38,513 bases of DNA from JAFDCJ01 sp049669725 (GTDB lineage: Bacteria; Desulfobacterota; Desulfobacteria; Desulfobacterales; JAFDCJ01): the NCBI GenBank assembly GCA_049669725.1, contig JBATKU010000122.1, positions 1 through 38,513 on the forward strand, read 5' to 3'. The notes beneath the pieces are model-generated. The model was not told where the DNA came from. It did no database searches and worked only from the letters and a program-made list of their open reading frames with translations. Below are positions 16,591 to 24,294 of this stretch, in pieces (the stretch's first letter is position 1; every line of letters starts with the position of its first letter). A program made the translations under genes and the position numbers.

Positions 16591-17135
16591 AAACCATTTT
16601 AAGTCATCCCAATACACTGACTTTATTTCGAATTGCTGCCGTTCCGATTATTGTGATCCTGATGTTGTTCCCCAATCGTATTTCGACCTTTATTGCGGCG
16701 ATATTGTTCAGCGCCGCCGCGATCACTGACTATTTTGACGGTTATATTGCCAGACGATTTGGCCTGGTATCCAATCTGGGGAAAGTAATGGATCCGGTGG
16801 CAGACAAACTCCTGGTTTCGTCCGCCTTTATCATGCTGACAGCCCTGGGCTGGGTGCCGGCCTGGATGGTCTGTATAATTGTTGGTCGGGAAATTGCCGT
16901 GACCGGACTTCGCAATATTATCGCTGAAAAGGGGGAAGACGTTTCAGCCTCAAATCTGGGGAAATACAAAACCGGTTTCCAGATCGCCGCCATTATACCA
17001 CTGATGATTCATTACCCGTTTTTTGGTCTTGATGTCCAGGCTGTCGGCACGTTTTTTTTGTGGGGGGCCCTGGTATTTACCCTCTGGTCCGGTGCTGATT
17101 ATTTTATTAAGTTCAGAATGCTTCTTAGGACCTAG
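16587..17135 (+). CDS. pgsA: CDP-diacylglycerol--glycerol-3-phosphate 3-phosphatidyltransferase
   Basis: It makes phosphatidylglycerol-phosphate, the committed step of PG and cardiolipin synthesis, in the cytoplasmic membrane. The protein has 182 residues and several membrane helices. The CDP-alcohol phosphotransferase motif D-G-x2-A-R-x8-G-x3-D-x3-D is intact in DGYIARRFGLVSNLGKVMD followed by PVAD. The start is a GTG overlapping the preceding stop (GTGA). The gene ends 81 bases before tRNA-Gly. Confidence 0.95.
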   Translation: MKTILSHPNTLTLFRIAAVPIIVILMLFPNRISTFIAAILFSAAAITDYFDGYIARRFGLVSNLGKVMDPVADKLLVSSAFIMLTALGWVPAWMVCIIVGREIAVTGLRNIIAEKGEDVSASNLGKYKTGFQIAAIIPLMIHYPFFGLDVQAVGTFFLWGALVFTLWSGADYFIKFRMLLRT

Positions 17136-17172
17136 CCCGGATGAATTAGAAAAAATCATCCATGCTTTTTTG

Positions 17173-17201
17173 TTGACAAAGAGATTGAAGATAGTTAAAC
17201 A
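17173..17201 (+). promoter_or_regulatory. Candidate promoter for the tRNA pair
   Basis: A perfect -35 TTGACA (17173-17178) is followed after 17 bases by TAAACA (17196-17201), a weak -10. tRNA-Gly begins 15 bases further on, a normal distance for a stable-RNA promoter. Confidence 0.5.
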
Positions 17202-17216
17202 GTAAATTTCAGCTGA

Positions 17217-17291
17217 GCGGGAATAACTCAGTGGTAGAGTGCGACCTTGCCAAGGTCGAAGTCGCGGGTTCAAATCCCGTTTCCCGCTCCA
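17217..17291 (+). tRNA. tRNA-Gly (anticodon GCC)
   Basis: The acceptor GCGGGAA pairs exactly with TTCCCGC, the T-arm has GGGTTCAAATCCC, and the anticodon loop CTTGCCAAG gives GCC. CCA is encoded at the 3' end (17289-17291). It reads GGC and GGT codons. It is followed after a short T-run by tRNA-Cys. Confidence 0.96.
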
Positions 17292-17301
17292 TTTTTTTTT
17301 A

Positions 17302-17375
17302 GGCGGCATAGCCAAGTGGTAAGGCAGCGGTCTGCAAAATCGCCATCTCCGGTTCAAATCCGGATGCCGCCTCCA
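17302..17375 (+). tRNA. tRNA-Cys (anticodon GCA)
   Basis: GGCGGCA pairs with TGCCGCC, the T-arm contains CCGGTTCAAATCCGG, and the anticodon loop TCTGCAAAA gives GCA. U73 is the discriminator expected for Cys, and CCA is encoded (17373-17375). It shares a transcript with tRNA-Gly 10 bases upstream. Confidence 0.96.
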
Positions 17376-17387
17376 GCTTAAGTCAAT

Positions 17388-17422
17388 AAAAAAGGCTTGC
17401 AAATTTGTGCAAGCCTTTTTTT
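17388..17422. terminator. Intrinsic terminator after the tRNAs
   Basis: AGGCTTGCA (17393-17401) pairs with TGCAAGCCT (17408-17416) around a 6-base loop, followed by a run of seven T. A run of A precedes the stem. It can therefore also stop the minus-strand ATPase gene, which ends at 17466, so it is probably bidirectional. Confidence 0.9.
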
Positions 17423-17465
17423 GTTGATTGTAAATTCCCGGGGCTTCACCCTCCCCGGTTTGCTT

Positions 17466-18170
17466 TTACGATGAGCTGCTTTCTATCAGCATGGTAGATG
17501 GATCCAGGCGTAAGTCGAGATTTTCGGCAAACGATTCCCCGCCTTTAACGGCCTTCACATGGATCTCCTTGCCCTCCGGCAAAAGCTGGACAGCGACTTC
17601 AAACAGGTCAGAAACCTGTTCAAGTTGCAGCGGTTTTCCCTCGGGTCCCGGATCTTCATGACGGTGGGTGCGCATGGTAAACCAGGCGTGCATTTGATGC
17701 TTTTCAACCAGTGCCTTAAATTCCGACAGCGGCCGGTGCATGGATTCGTCAAACGGAAACCCGTCGACAATGATCATCTGGGGTGAAAAGATATTCTGTT
17801 CCATCAGGTCTGCCAGCCGTTCCTGTAGCTTGGGTACACTGAATCCCTCTACCCGAAAGGTCATAATAAACCGGTGGGGCAGCAAGGAGTCCCAGAGCTG
17901 GTTGATCTGGTCCACTTGATATTGATCGGCAATCAGGTTGAACACTTCCTTGTACCACAAGCTGACTTTGTTGACCGGATCTTCCAGGCTGATGTGAAGG
18001 ACGTTTTTGCCCCTGAGCAAAGCATTAAGCGACAGCTGGACCAAAAACGCCGTTTTGCCGACACCGGCGCGGGCCAGGACGGCCCCGAACTGGCCGGTGC
18101 TCAGAATGTCACTATTTTCATATCCCATGACCCGTAACGGATTTCGCAGGATGAGATCCTTTTTCAGCAT
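17466..18170 (-). CDS. RecA/KaiC-like P-loop ATPase of unknown role
   Basis: This is a soluble ATPase of 234 residues in the RecA/DnaB/KaiC superfamily. Walker A is ARAGVGKTAF, followed by a KaiC-like NVLHISLEDP. The Walker B strand is MIIVDGFPFD. The THRHEDP and HVKAVKGGE segments lie in the C-terminal half. I chose the ATG at 18170 because AGAGAGG lies 9-10 bases upstream and the RecA fold begins soon after. A frame open to 18440 adds about 90 low-complexity residues from a TTG with no ribosome site. No partner gene points to a function. Confidence 0.75.
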   Translation of the reverse strand: MLKKDLILRNPLRVMGYENSDILSTGQFGAVLARAGVGKTAFLVQLSLNALLRGKNVLHISLEDPVNKVSLWYKEVFNLIADQYQVDQINQLWDSLLPHRFIMTFRVEGFSVPKLQERLADLMEQNIFSPQMIIVDGFPFDESMHRPLSEFKALVEKHQMHAWFTMRTHRHEDPGPEGKPLQLEQVSDLFEVAVQLLPEGKEIHVKAVKGGESFAENLDLRLDPSTMLIESSSS

Positions 18171-18562
18171 GGTGAAATACCTCTCTTTGATGTAAATAAC
18201 CCCGGTCGGCTTGCGGGATTGTTGGCTATTTTTGGTTTTGTCAGCCCTCTGCCCGGCTCTTTGCGGGGCAGCAATTCGCCGGCTGTCAGTCACGACAGGC
18301 GAACAGAGGGTTGCATTTTGCGATTTATGGTTCGAGGGTTGACGAACAACCTTCCGGCCCACAAACGCAACAGATCCGATTTGTTTTTTTTGTGATTCTA
18401 AGTTATCAGATTGTTTAGAGTTTGCCATAACATAGTTCAAATACGCAAGCCATAAAACAAAATTTAATGATAGAATTCCAAAATTCGACCTTCGTAATTC
18501 TTCAATCTGTTAAACCCCGCAGCACGTAACCCGTAACGCGGACCTCGCAACTCGCACCCCGT
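18171..18562. other. Gap between the ATPase and EF-G genes
   Basis: There is no independent gene here. One minus-strand frame, continuous with the ATPase, stays open to 18440, but its translation is low in complexity and has no ribosome site. The right part contains a heptamer array (18517-18558). Confidence 0.45.
18517..18558. repeat. 7-bp-period intergenic array (CCGTAAC/TCGCAAC)
   Basis: Six successive heptamers cover 18517-18558: CCGCAGC, ACGTAAC, CCGTAAC, GCGGACC, TCGCAAC and TCGCACC. It begins just beyond the EF-G stop codon at 18563. Confidence 0.6.
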
Positions 18563-20650
18563 CTATGCGACGTTCTTTTTTTCTTCAGTCGCTTTTTTAA
18601 CCAGTTCTTCAGCGATGCTTTGCGGTATCTGTTTGTAGAGGGCAAACTCCATGGTAAACTGGGCCTGTCCCTGGCTTAAGGATCTGAGTACAGTTGAATA
18701 TCCAAACATTTCTGCCAAGGGGACCTGGGATTCTATCACACACATAACCCCTTCATCCTGGGAACCGACGATCATTCCCCGGCGCTGATTCAATGAGCCC
18801 ATGATGGCGCCCTGGAATTCCGAAGGGGTTTCAACAACAACCTTCATTATCGGTTCATGAATAACCGGTCCGGCTTTGGCATAGGCCTGCCGAAAAGCTC
18901 CCCGGGCAGCTGCTTGAAATGCCATCTCCGAGGAATCGACCGCGTGAGATGCGCCGTCATTGATGACAATTCTGATCCCGGTGACGGGCAATTCCATCTT
19001 CGGACCTTTGGCCATGGAGCTCTTGAAGCCCTTTTCGCAGGCCGAAATATATTGAGTGGGAATGGCGCCTCCCACAACCCGGTTTTCGAAGACAAAATCT
19101 TCATCATCCACAGGCTCCATATGACCGGCTACGCGACCGTATTGGCCGGCGCCGCCGGTTTGTTTTTTGTGGATGTAATCGAAGGGAGCCATGCGGGTGA
19201 TGGTCTCCCGATAGGCCACCCGGGGCATGCCGGGGGTCACCCGGGCAGCGTATTCCCGGAGCATGCGCTCGATATAGACCTCCAGGTGAAGCTCCCCCAT
19301 GCCTGAGATAATGGTATCTCCGGTTTCGTCATTGACATGCACTTTAAATGTAGGATCTTCTTTGGTAAACCGGGCCAGTGCCTTGGACATGTTGGTTTCG
19401 GATTTATAATCTTCGGCCGTGATGGCCAGAGAGATCACGGGATCCGGCACATACATGGACGTCATGGTTAAACTGATACCCGGAGCTGCAAAGGTGTCTC
19501 CGGATGCGCAGTCTATTCCGAAAAGGGCACCGATGTAACCGGCCGAGATACCGTTGATATCCTCCATCTGGTCGGCATGAATGCGGACCACCCGACCGAC
19601 TTTGACCTTCTTTCCTGTTCGGATATTGATGATGGTATCGCCTTTGGCTATTGATCCCTGATAAACACGGATGTAGGTAAGCTGTCCAAAGGGCCCGTCT
19701 TCCAGTTTAAAAGCCAAAGCCACCAGCGGCTTTTCTGGGTCCGTGGAAAGAAGCACCGGGGTTTCATCTGCTTCCATGTCCAGGGCATGGTTTTCGATAT
19801 CCATCGGGCAGGGCAGCAGGTCCGTGATTCCGTCTAAGAGGGGCTGAACCCCTTTATTCTTGTAAGCCGAACCCATAAATACCGGGGTTAACTGCCGCGC
19901 CAGGGCCCCACGGCGCAGGGCTTTGATAATCATGTCATCGGGAACGTCCTGTTCTTCGAGAATGGCTTCGGTAAGCGAGTCGGAAAACATGGAGGCGGCA
20001 TCAATGAGGGCTTCGCGTTTCTCAAGGGCTTCGGCCATCAATTCTGGCGGTATGTCCTCGATCCGAACCGTTTCTCCGCTATCACCATCGAAGTATTTTG
20101 CTTTCATTGAAACCAGGTCTACGACTCCCGAAAAACCGGCCTCAAGCCCGATGGGTACCTGCATGGCGACGGGATTATGCCCCAATTTTTCCTTGAGTTG
20201 ATTCATCACCCGATAGGGGTTCGCACCGCTGCGGTCACACTTATTGACAAAGGCAACCGACGGCACTTTGTAGCGCTTCATTTGCTGATCAACCGTTATC
20301 GATTGTGACTGCACACCACCAACCGCACATAGAACCAGTACGGCACCATCCAGAACGCGCAGTGAGCGCTCCACTTCAATGGTAAAGTCGACATGGCCGG
20401 GGGTATCAATGATGTTGATTTCATGATCGCGCCACTCACAATAGGTGGCCGCAGATGCGATGGTGATACCGCGTTCTTTTTCCAACTCCATGGAATCCAT
20501 GGTGGCACCCACGCCATCTTTGCCCTTGACGTCATGGATAGTGTGAATCCGCTGAGTGTAATACAGGATTCTCTCGGTCAGGGTCGTTTTTCCGGAATCG
20601 ATGTGAGCACTGATACCGATATTTCTAACTTTTGATAGGTCTTTTTTCAT
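18563..20650 (-). CDS. fusA: Elongation factor G, mitochondrial-like (spd) type
   Basis: This is a ribosome translocation GTPase of 695 residues with all five EF-G domains. G1 is AHIDSGKTT (15-23), G3 is DTPGHVD and G4 is NKCD. The switch region KGKDGVGATMDSMELEKERGITI and the VLCAVGGVQSQS stretch match mitochondrial EF-G1 and the 'spd' EF-G1 group of spirochaetes, planctomycetes and deltaproteobacteria. Typical bacterial EF-G has AHIDAGKTT instead. The gene stands alone, not in the rpsL-rpsG-fusA-tuf operon, as expected for this subtype. A second EF-G elsewhere in the genome is likely, so fusA1 or fusA2 numbering is open. Confidence 0.95.
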   Translation of the reverse strand: MKKDLSKVRNIGISAHIDSGKTTLTERILYYTQRIHTIHDVKGKDGVGATMDSMELEKERGITIASAATYCEWRDHEINIIDTPGHVDFTIEVERSLRVLDGAVLVLCAVGGVQSQSITVDQQMKRYKVPSVAFVNKCDRSGANPYRVMNQLKEKLGHNPVAMQVPIGLEAGFSGVVDLVSMKAKYFDGDSGETVRIEDIPPELMAEALEKREALIDAASMFSDSLTEAILEEQDVPDDMIIKALRRGALARQLTPVFMGSAYKNKGVQPLLDGITDLLPCPMDIENHALDMEADETPVLLSTDPEKPLVALAFKLEDGPFGQLTYIRVYQGSIAKGDTIINIRTGKKVKVGRVVRIHADQMEDINGISAGYIGALFGIDCASGDTFAAPGISLTMTSMYVPDPVISLAITAEDYKSETNMSKALARFTKEDPTFKVHVNDETGDTIISGMGELHLEVYIERMLREYAARVTPGMPRVAYRETITRMAPFDYIHKKQTGGAGQYGRVAGHMEPVDDEDFVFENRVVGGAIPTQYISACEKGFKSSMAKGPKMELPVTGIRIVINDGASHAVDSSEMAFQAAARGAFRQAYAKAGPVIHEPIMKVVVETPSEFQGAIMGSLNQRRGMIVGSQDEGVMCVIESQVPLAEMFGYSTVLRSLSQGQAQFTMEFALYKQIPQSIAEELVKKATEEKKNVA

Positions 20651-20687
20651 TGTTCTTTTACCTTTATGGGGTCTCTATCCTTATGTG

Positions 20688-20707
20688 ACCCTGATGACAA
20701 TCAGGGT
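20688..20707 (-). promoter_or_regulatory. Leader hairpin in the EF-G 5' region
   Basis: ACCCTGAT (20688-20695) pairs with ATCAGGGT (20700-20707) around a 4-base loop, GACA. It is 38 bases upstream of the EF-G start codon, inside the predicted leader. It could be a translation-control stem. Confidence 0.4.
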
Positions 20708-20773
20708 TTTGATGAAAATTAAAAATCCCGCATCGGAGCGCCGCAAGCCGAATGAGGGATTGTGTGCTAAAAC

Positions 20774-20822
20774 CGGTTTATTGTAAACCGCGTAAAGTAA
20801 GTTGGTTTAGAAGATTTGTCAA
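20774..20822 (-). promoter_or_regulatory. Promoter of the EF-G gene with an inverted repeat at the start site
   Basis: Read on the minus strand, TTGACA (20822-20817) and TACTTT (20799-20794) are 17 bases apart. A perfect inverted repeat, CGGTTTA-TTG-TAAACCG (20774-20790), lies just downstream of the -10 across the probable start of transcription. That position suits a repressor. The implied leader is about 135 bases. Confidence 0.5.
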
Positions 20823-20945
20823 TATATTTTTTAATTTTTTTCCAGCACGTCAGTTGGCTTCATATTGATAATTTAACTCGATTCAGCTTTTCTTTCTTTC
20901 TTTTTTTCTGAATCTTTTTGGTGATAATGAATCTATCGATTTTCG

Positions 20946-20974
20946 TTGATATATTTGATATAGATAATTAAATA
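20946..20974 (+). promoter_or_regulatory. Candidate promoter for the CoA-transferase/GNAT gene
   Basis: TTGATA at 20946-20951 and TAAATA at 20969-20974 are 17 bases apart in an AT-rich region, 25 bases before the start codon. The AT richness makes chance matches likely. Confidence 0.28.
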
Positions 20975-20999
20975 CAATCTCAGATTCAGGAGAAAGTCA

Positions 21000-22883
21000 A
21001 TGGATTGGAAACACGGATACGCTTCCAAGCTCGTCGATGCGCAGGAAGCGGTTTCAAAAATCATGCGGGGCAGTCGCGTTTTTATCGGAACCGGTTGTGG
21101 AGAGCCCCAGCATCTGATCCGGGCCATGGTCCAAGACCAGCAGCTTCAGGATATTATGGTCTATCAGATGCTATCGTCGACATTATCGCAGTATGTTGAT
21201 GATGAGTCCTTCACCCGCCGGTTTTCTTTAAAATTGTTTTTTATCAGTCAATCCATGCGTAAAGCTGCCTTTGAAGGTAAAATCGACTACATTCCCGAAT
21301 ACCTTTCCCAGATTCCCAGAATGTTTGCCAGTCATCGCATCGGGCTCGATGCCGCCCTTGTTCAGGTCAGCCCCCCTGATAAATTCGGTTATTGCAGCCT
21401 CGGCGTTTCGGTTGACATCACACGATCAGCTGTTGAGCACTCACCGGTTGTGATTGCCCAGGTAAACCCGAAAATGCCCCGAACCTGGGGAGACAGTTTT
21501 GTGCATGTTGATGATATCGATTGGCTGGTTTTCCATGAAGAACCCCTGGTTGAAGCCCTGCCAACGATAAAAGACAATGAAGTTTCGCGGCGGATTGGAC
21601 TCTATGTCTCCCAGCTGGTGGATGACGGGTCCACCCTCCAGATCGGGTTCGGCAATTTGCCTTATGCCATCTTAAAATACCTGGACGGCAAAAAAGATCT
21701 GGGAATCCATACCCAATTGATCACCGACGGTCTGCTTCCCCTGTTTGAGAAAAATGTAATTACCAACAAAAAGAAAACGCTTCTGCCGGGCAGGGTGGTA
21801 ACCTCACTGTGCATGGGATCTGAAAAGATTTATCGCTATGTGGATAACAACCCGGCCTTTTATTTCAGATCTTCGGAGTTTGTTAATGATCCGACGGTCA
21901 TTGCCCGCAATGATAATTTGATTTCCATCAGCTCGGCGCTGGAGGTGGACCTCACCGGACAGGTATGTTCGGATTCCATGGGGTATCTTTTCTACAGTGG
22001 AATAGGAGACCAGGTGGACTTTTTGCGCGGAAGTTCGATGTCCAAAGGAGGGTTTTCAATTATTGCCCTGCCGTCTACCGCGCAAAACGGGGCCGTCTCG
22101 CGCATTGTTTCCCATCTTAGTGAAGGCGCCGGTGTGGCAACCACCCGGGGAGATGTTAACTTTGTCATTACCGAATATGGTATCGCCGAACTGAAGGGCA
22201 AAGGGATTTATCAGAGAGTAATGGAACTGGCCCAGATTGCCCATCCAAAATTTCGCGAAGAGCTCATCGAGGTCGCTAAAAAGCGCCATTACATTTTTGC
22301 AGACCAGTTGCCACCCACCACCGAAGATCTTTTGTTTCTGGAAGGCTATAAATATGCCTTCAAACTAAAAGATAGGAAAGTCGTGGAGTTTCGTCCGCTT
22401 CTGCCATCGGATGAATTTGCCTATCGTAATTTCTTTTACTCCCTACAGGAAAAAACCATATATATGCGATATTTTTATAAAATGAGAACTTTTTCGCATG
22501 AGGTCGTTCAGAAACAATGGTCCAGTGTGGACTACCGTAAAAACATGTCAATATTAGGTCTCGTCCAGAAGGGGGGGCATAAAGAAATAATGGCCATTGG
22601 CTCTTATGCCCAGGATAGCGATGAACGCGCCGAAGTGGCCTTTGTGGTGCGGGAGGATTTTCAAAACAAAGGGATCGCCTCTTATCTACTAGAAATTCTT
22701 GAAAAAATAGCAAAAGAAAACCATTACAATGGTTTCTGTGCGACAGTTTTGCGCGAGAATAGTTCCATGATACGCGTGTTTAAAAACAGATTTCCGGGAG
22801 CCAAAATTTCTTCTGGCGGCGGATCAGATCTCAAGATCGAAATGGATTTCAGTGAAATCGGCCTTGGTGATGACAAAAAATAG
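21000..22883 (+). CDS. Acetyl-CoA hydrolase/CoA-transferase fused to a GNAT acetyltransferase
   Basis: This is a two-part cytosolic enzyme of 627 residues. Residues 1 to about 440 are a class I CoA-transferase of the acetyl-CoA hydrolase/4-hydroxybutyrate CoA-transferase type, with DGSTLQIGFGNLP and the GGQxDF-like GDQVDFLRGSSMSKGG. Residues about 455-615 are a GNAT domain with the acetyl-CoA loop REDFQNKGIASYLL. Such fusions are common in Desulfobacterota and suggest acyl-CoA-dependent protein or small-molecule acetylation. The catalytic glutamate expected in HTE (E238 in the clostridial 4-hydroxybutyrate enzyme) is Q239 here, encoded by CAA at 21714. Transferase activity is therefore doubtful. 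AGGAGA before the ATG fixes the start. It is monocistronic. Confidence 0.9.
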   Translation: MDWKHGYASKLVDAQEAVSKIMRGSRVFIGTGCGEPQHLIRAMVQDQQLQDIMVYQMLSSTLSQYVDDESFTRRFSLKLFFISQSMRKAAFEGKIDYIPEYLSQIPRMFASHRIGLDAALVQVSPPDKFGYCSLGVSVDITRSAVEHSPVVIAQVNPKMPRTWGDSFVHVDDIDWLVFHEEPLVEALPTIKDNEVSRRIGLYVSQLVDDGSTLQIGFGNLPYAILKYLDGKKDLGIHTQLITDGLLPLFEKNVITNKKKTLLPGRVVTSLCMGSEKIYRYVDNNPAFYFRSSEFVNDPTVIARNDNLISISSALEVDLTGQVCSDSMGYLFYSGIGDQVDFLRGSSMSKGGFSIIALPSTAQNGAVSRIVSHLSEGAGVATTRGDVNFVITEYGIAELKGKGIYQRVMELAQIAHPKFREELIEVAKKRHYIFADQLPPTTEDLLFLEGYKYAFKLKDRKVVEFRPLLPSDEFAYRNFFYSLQEKTIYMRYFYKMRTFSHEVVQKQWSSVDYRKNMSILGLVQKGGHKEIMAIGSYAQDSDERAEVAFVVREDFQNKGIASYLLEILEKIAKENHYNGFCATVLRENSSMIRVFKNRFPGAKISSGGGSDLKIEMDFSEIGLGDDKK

Positions 22884-23206
22884 TCCTGCAATACCTGCCC
22901 ACAGATATACTTCTTGGAATTTATAACCCGCATGCCTCAAAGATTTATCTTGTAAAAATGCTATAAATCTTGTAATTTAAGAAGTATAAGACACATTTTC
23001 CCAAATTGGATTTCCATCATTTCCATGGGTCTTTATTGCCTGCATAGCCTGTGCGAGCAAGGCCGGCAGGGGTAAATATCTGGAAGGTAACGTTTCTGCT
23101 CCCACCTGCATTGTTTTTTTTGAAAAAATTAAAGTTTTACCTAAAGTTACCGAAATCACTAGAGATATAGATTTTCTCAACATCAACACTTTAGGGAGGT
23201 TGGCAA
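22884..23206. other. Intergenic region before the Mgl-like block
   Basis: This stretch of 323 bases has no supported gene. The short direct repeat ATCTTGTAA occurs twice near 22950-22975. The only strong signal is the ribosome site GGGAGG at about 23193-23198 for the next gene. A promoter for the long operon must lie here or further upstream, but no single pair stands out. Confidence 0.4.
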
Positions 23207-23611
23207 TTGTCTTATACGCTTGGTCAGAAACAGCTTGATAAAATTGAAGATATTTTAAAGCAGGATCTCATTGACAATGGCGTGCGGTGTGTTTTTTTAA
23301 TTGATATGGCCGGCAATATCGTTGCCAATTTGGACAACGGCCAAAAACAGCATGACATTTACTCGCTGGCGGCCCTGGCGGCCGGTAACTTCGGTGCTGT
23401 CAGCGCAATGGCCAAAATCATCGGTGAAAATGAATTCTCACTGCTTTTCCATAAAGGCAAAACTGAAAATATTCATTTCAACAAAATAACCACCGAATTT
23501 CTTTTGATTACCATATTTGGCAACGACATATCACTGGGTTTCCTGCGTTTGAAAGTATCCGAATCCGTCGAGCAGTTAAAGGCTATTTTAGAGCCTCTTG
23601 TGTCTCTGTAA
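23207..23611 (+). CDS. Roadblock/LC7-domain protein (MglB-like)
   Basis: This 134-residue protein is a single Roadblock domain: RCVFLIDMAGNIVANLDN, then the SLAALAAGNFGAVSAMAKII helix, then FLLITIFGNDISLGFLRLKV. It starts at a TTG with a strong ribosome site (GGGAGG, 8 bases upstream). In Myxococcus and Thermus, MglB dimers bind MglA and raise its GTPase rate. The next gene is an MglA-like GTPase, so this is the likely partner. It heads a block of ten co-directional genes. Confidence 0.9.
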   Translation: MSYTLGQKQLDKIEDILKQDLIDNGVRCVFLIDMAGNIVANLDNGQKQHDIYSLAALAAGNFGAVSAMAKIIGENEFSLLFHKGKTENIHFNKITTEFLLITIFGNDISLGFLRLKVSESVEQLKAILEPLVSL

Positions 23612-23678
23612 ATCGGTATATGCGCTTTCGGAACCAAAATTACTTTTCGACTTGCGATAGTCGCTCCGGTTAATTCTG

Positions 23679-24284
23679 ATGGCATTTGTAAATCTAAAAA
23701 ATAAGGAAATCCAAGTTAAAATCGTCTATTACGGACCCGGCAGGGGAGGCAAGACGAGTAATCTGGAATATGTGTACAAAAAATTTGCCAAGCGTATCAA
23801 TACCGAAATGGTTACCGTCAAAACCCACGGTGATCGGACCTTATTCTTTGATTTTCTTCCCTTTGATATAGGGATTGTCAACGGCTATGATGTAAAAATT
23901 CAATTGTACACCGTACCCGGCCAGGTGAAATATAATGCGACCCGCAGGCTGGTTTTACGGGGCGTGGATGGTATCGTTTTCGTAGCCGATGCCATGGCGG
24001 TCAGAAGAGAAAAAAATATCCTTGCTCTGAAAAACCTTCAAGAGAATTTGGCTACTTATAAGAAAAGCATTTTCCGAATTCCCTTTGTGATCCAGTACAA
24101 TAAAATTGATCTTAAAGAGCAGGGCATTCCGCTTTTGCCCCTGCCGACGCTTGAAAAAGACCTGAACAGTCAGCTGAAATTACCGTCCTTTGCGGCCAGT
24201 GCCGTTCTGGGTACCAACGTGGTTGAAACCTTAAAAAAGATTATTTCGATGACGGTGGCATCCATAAAAAAAGATTTGAAATAG
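23679..24284 (+). CDS. MglA-like small GTPase
   Basis: This is a Ras-like GTPase of 201 residues. The P-loop is GPGRGGKT (19-26), preceded by the YYGP signature of the MglA group. The switch II motif is TVPGQ (79-83) in place of the usual DxxG, as in MglA. The specificity motif NKID is at 141-144. MglA proteins set the polarity of type IV pili and gliding machinery by binding the pilus motor and response-regulator partners. Its neighbours here are a Roadblock protein and, eight genes on, a PilB-type ATPase. Substrate and partner assignments are inferred from family and context. Confidence 0.93.
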   Translation: MAFVNLKNKEIQVKIVYYGPGRGGKTSNLEYVYKKFAKRINTEMVTVKTHGDRTLFFDFLPFDIGIVNGYDVKIQLYTVPGQVKYNATRRLVLRGVDGIVFVADAMAVRREKNILALKNLQENLATYKKSIFRIPFVIQYNKIDLKEQGIPLLPLPTLEKDLNSQLKLPSFAASAVLGTNVVETLKKIISMTVASIKKDLK

Positions 24285-24294
24285 GAGAAGAAAA

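Larger units (their letters stand above)
20651..20999. other. Divergent intergenic region between EF-G and the CoA-transferase
   Basis: There is no gene in this stretch. The left half is the leader of the minus-strand EF-G gene. It contains a hairpin at 20688-20707, a longer imperfect repeat with AATCCC/GGGATT ends at about 20726-20760, and a promoter with an inverted repeat at its start site. The right half is AT-rich and carries a weaker promoter for the plus-strand gene at 20946-20974. Confidence 0.6.

Noticed and set aside
22884..23206. Small gene before the Mgl-like block
   Set aside because: Frames here are short, have no ribosome site and show no protein-like pattern.
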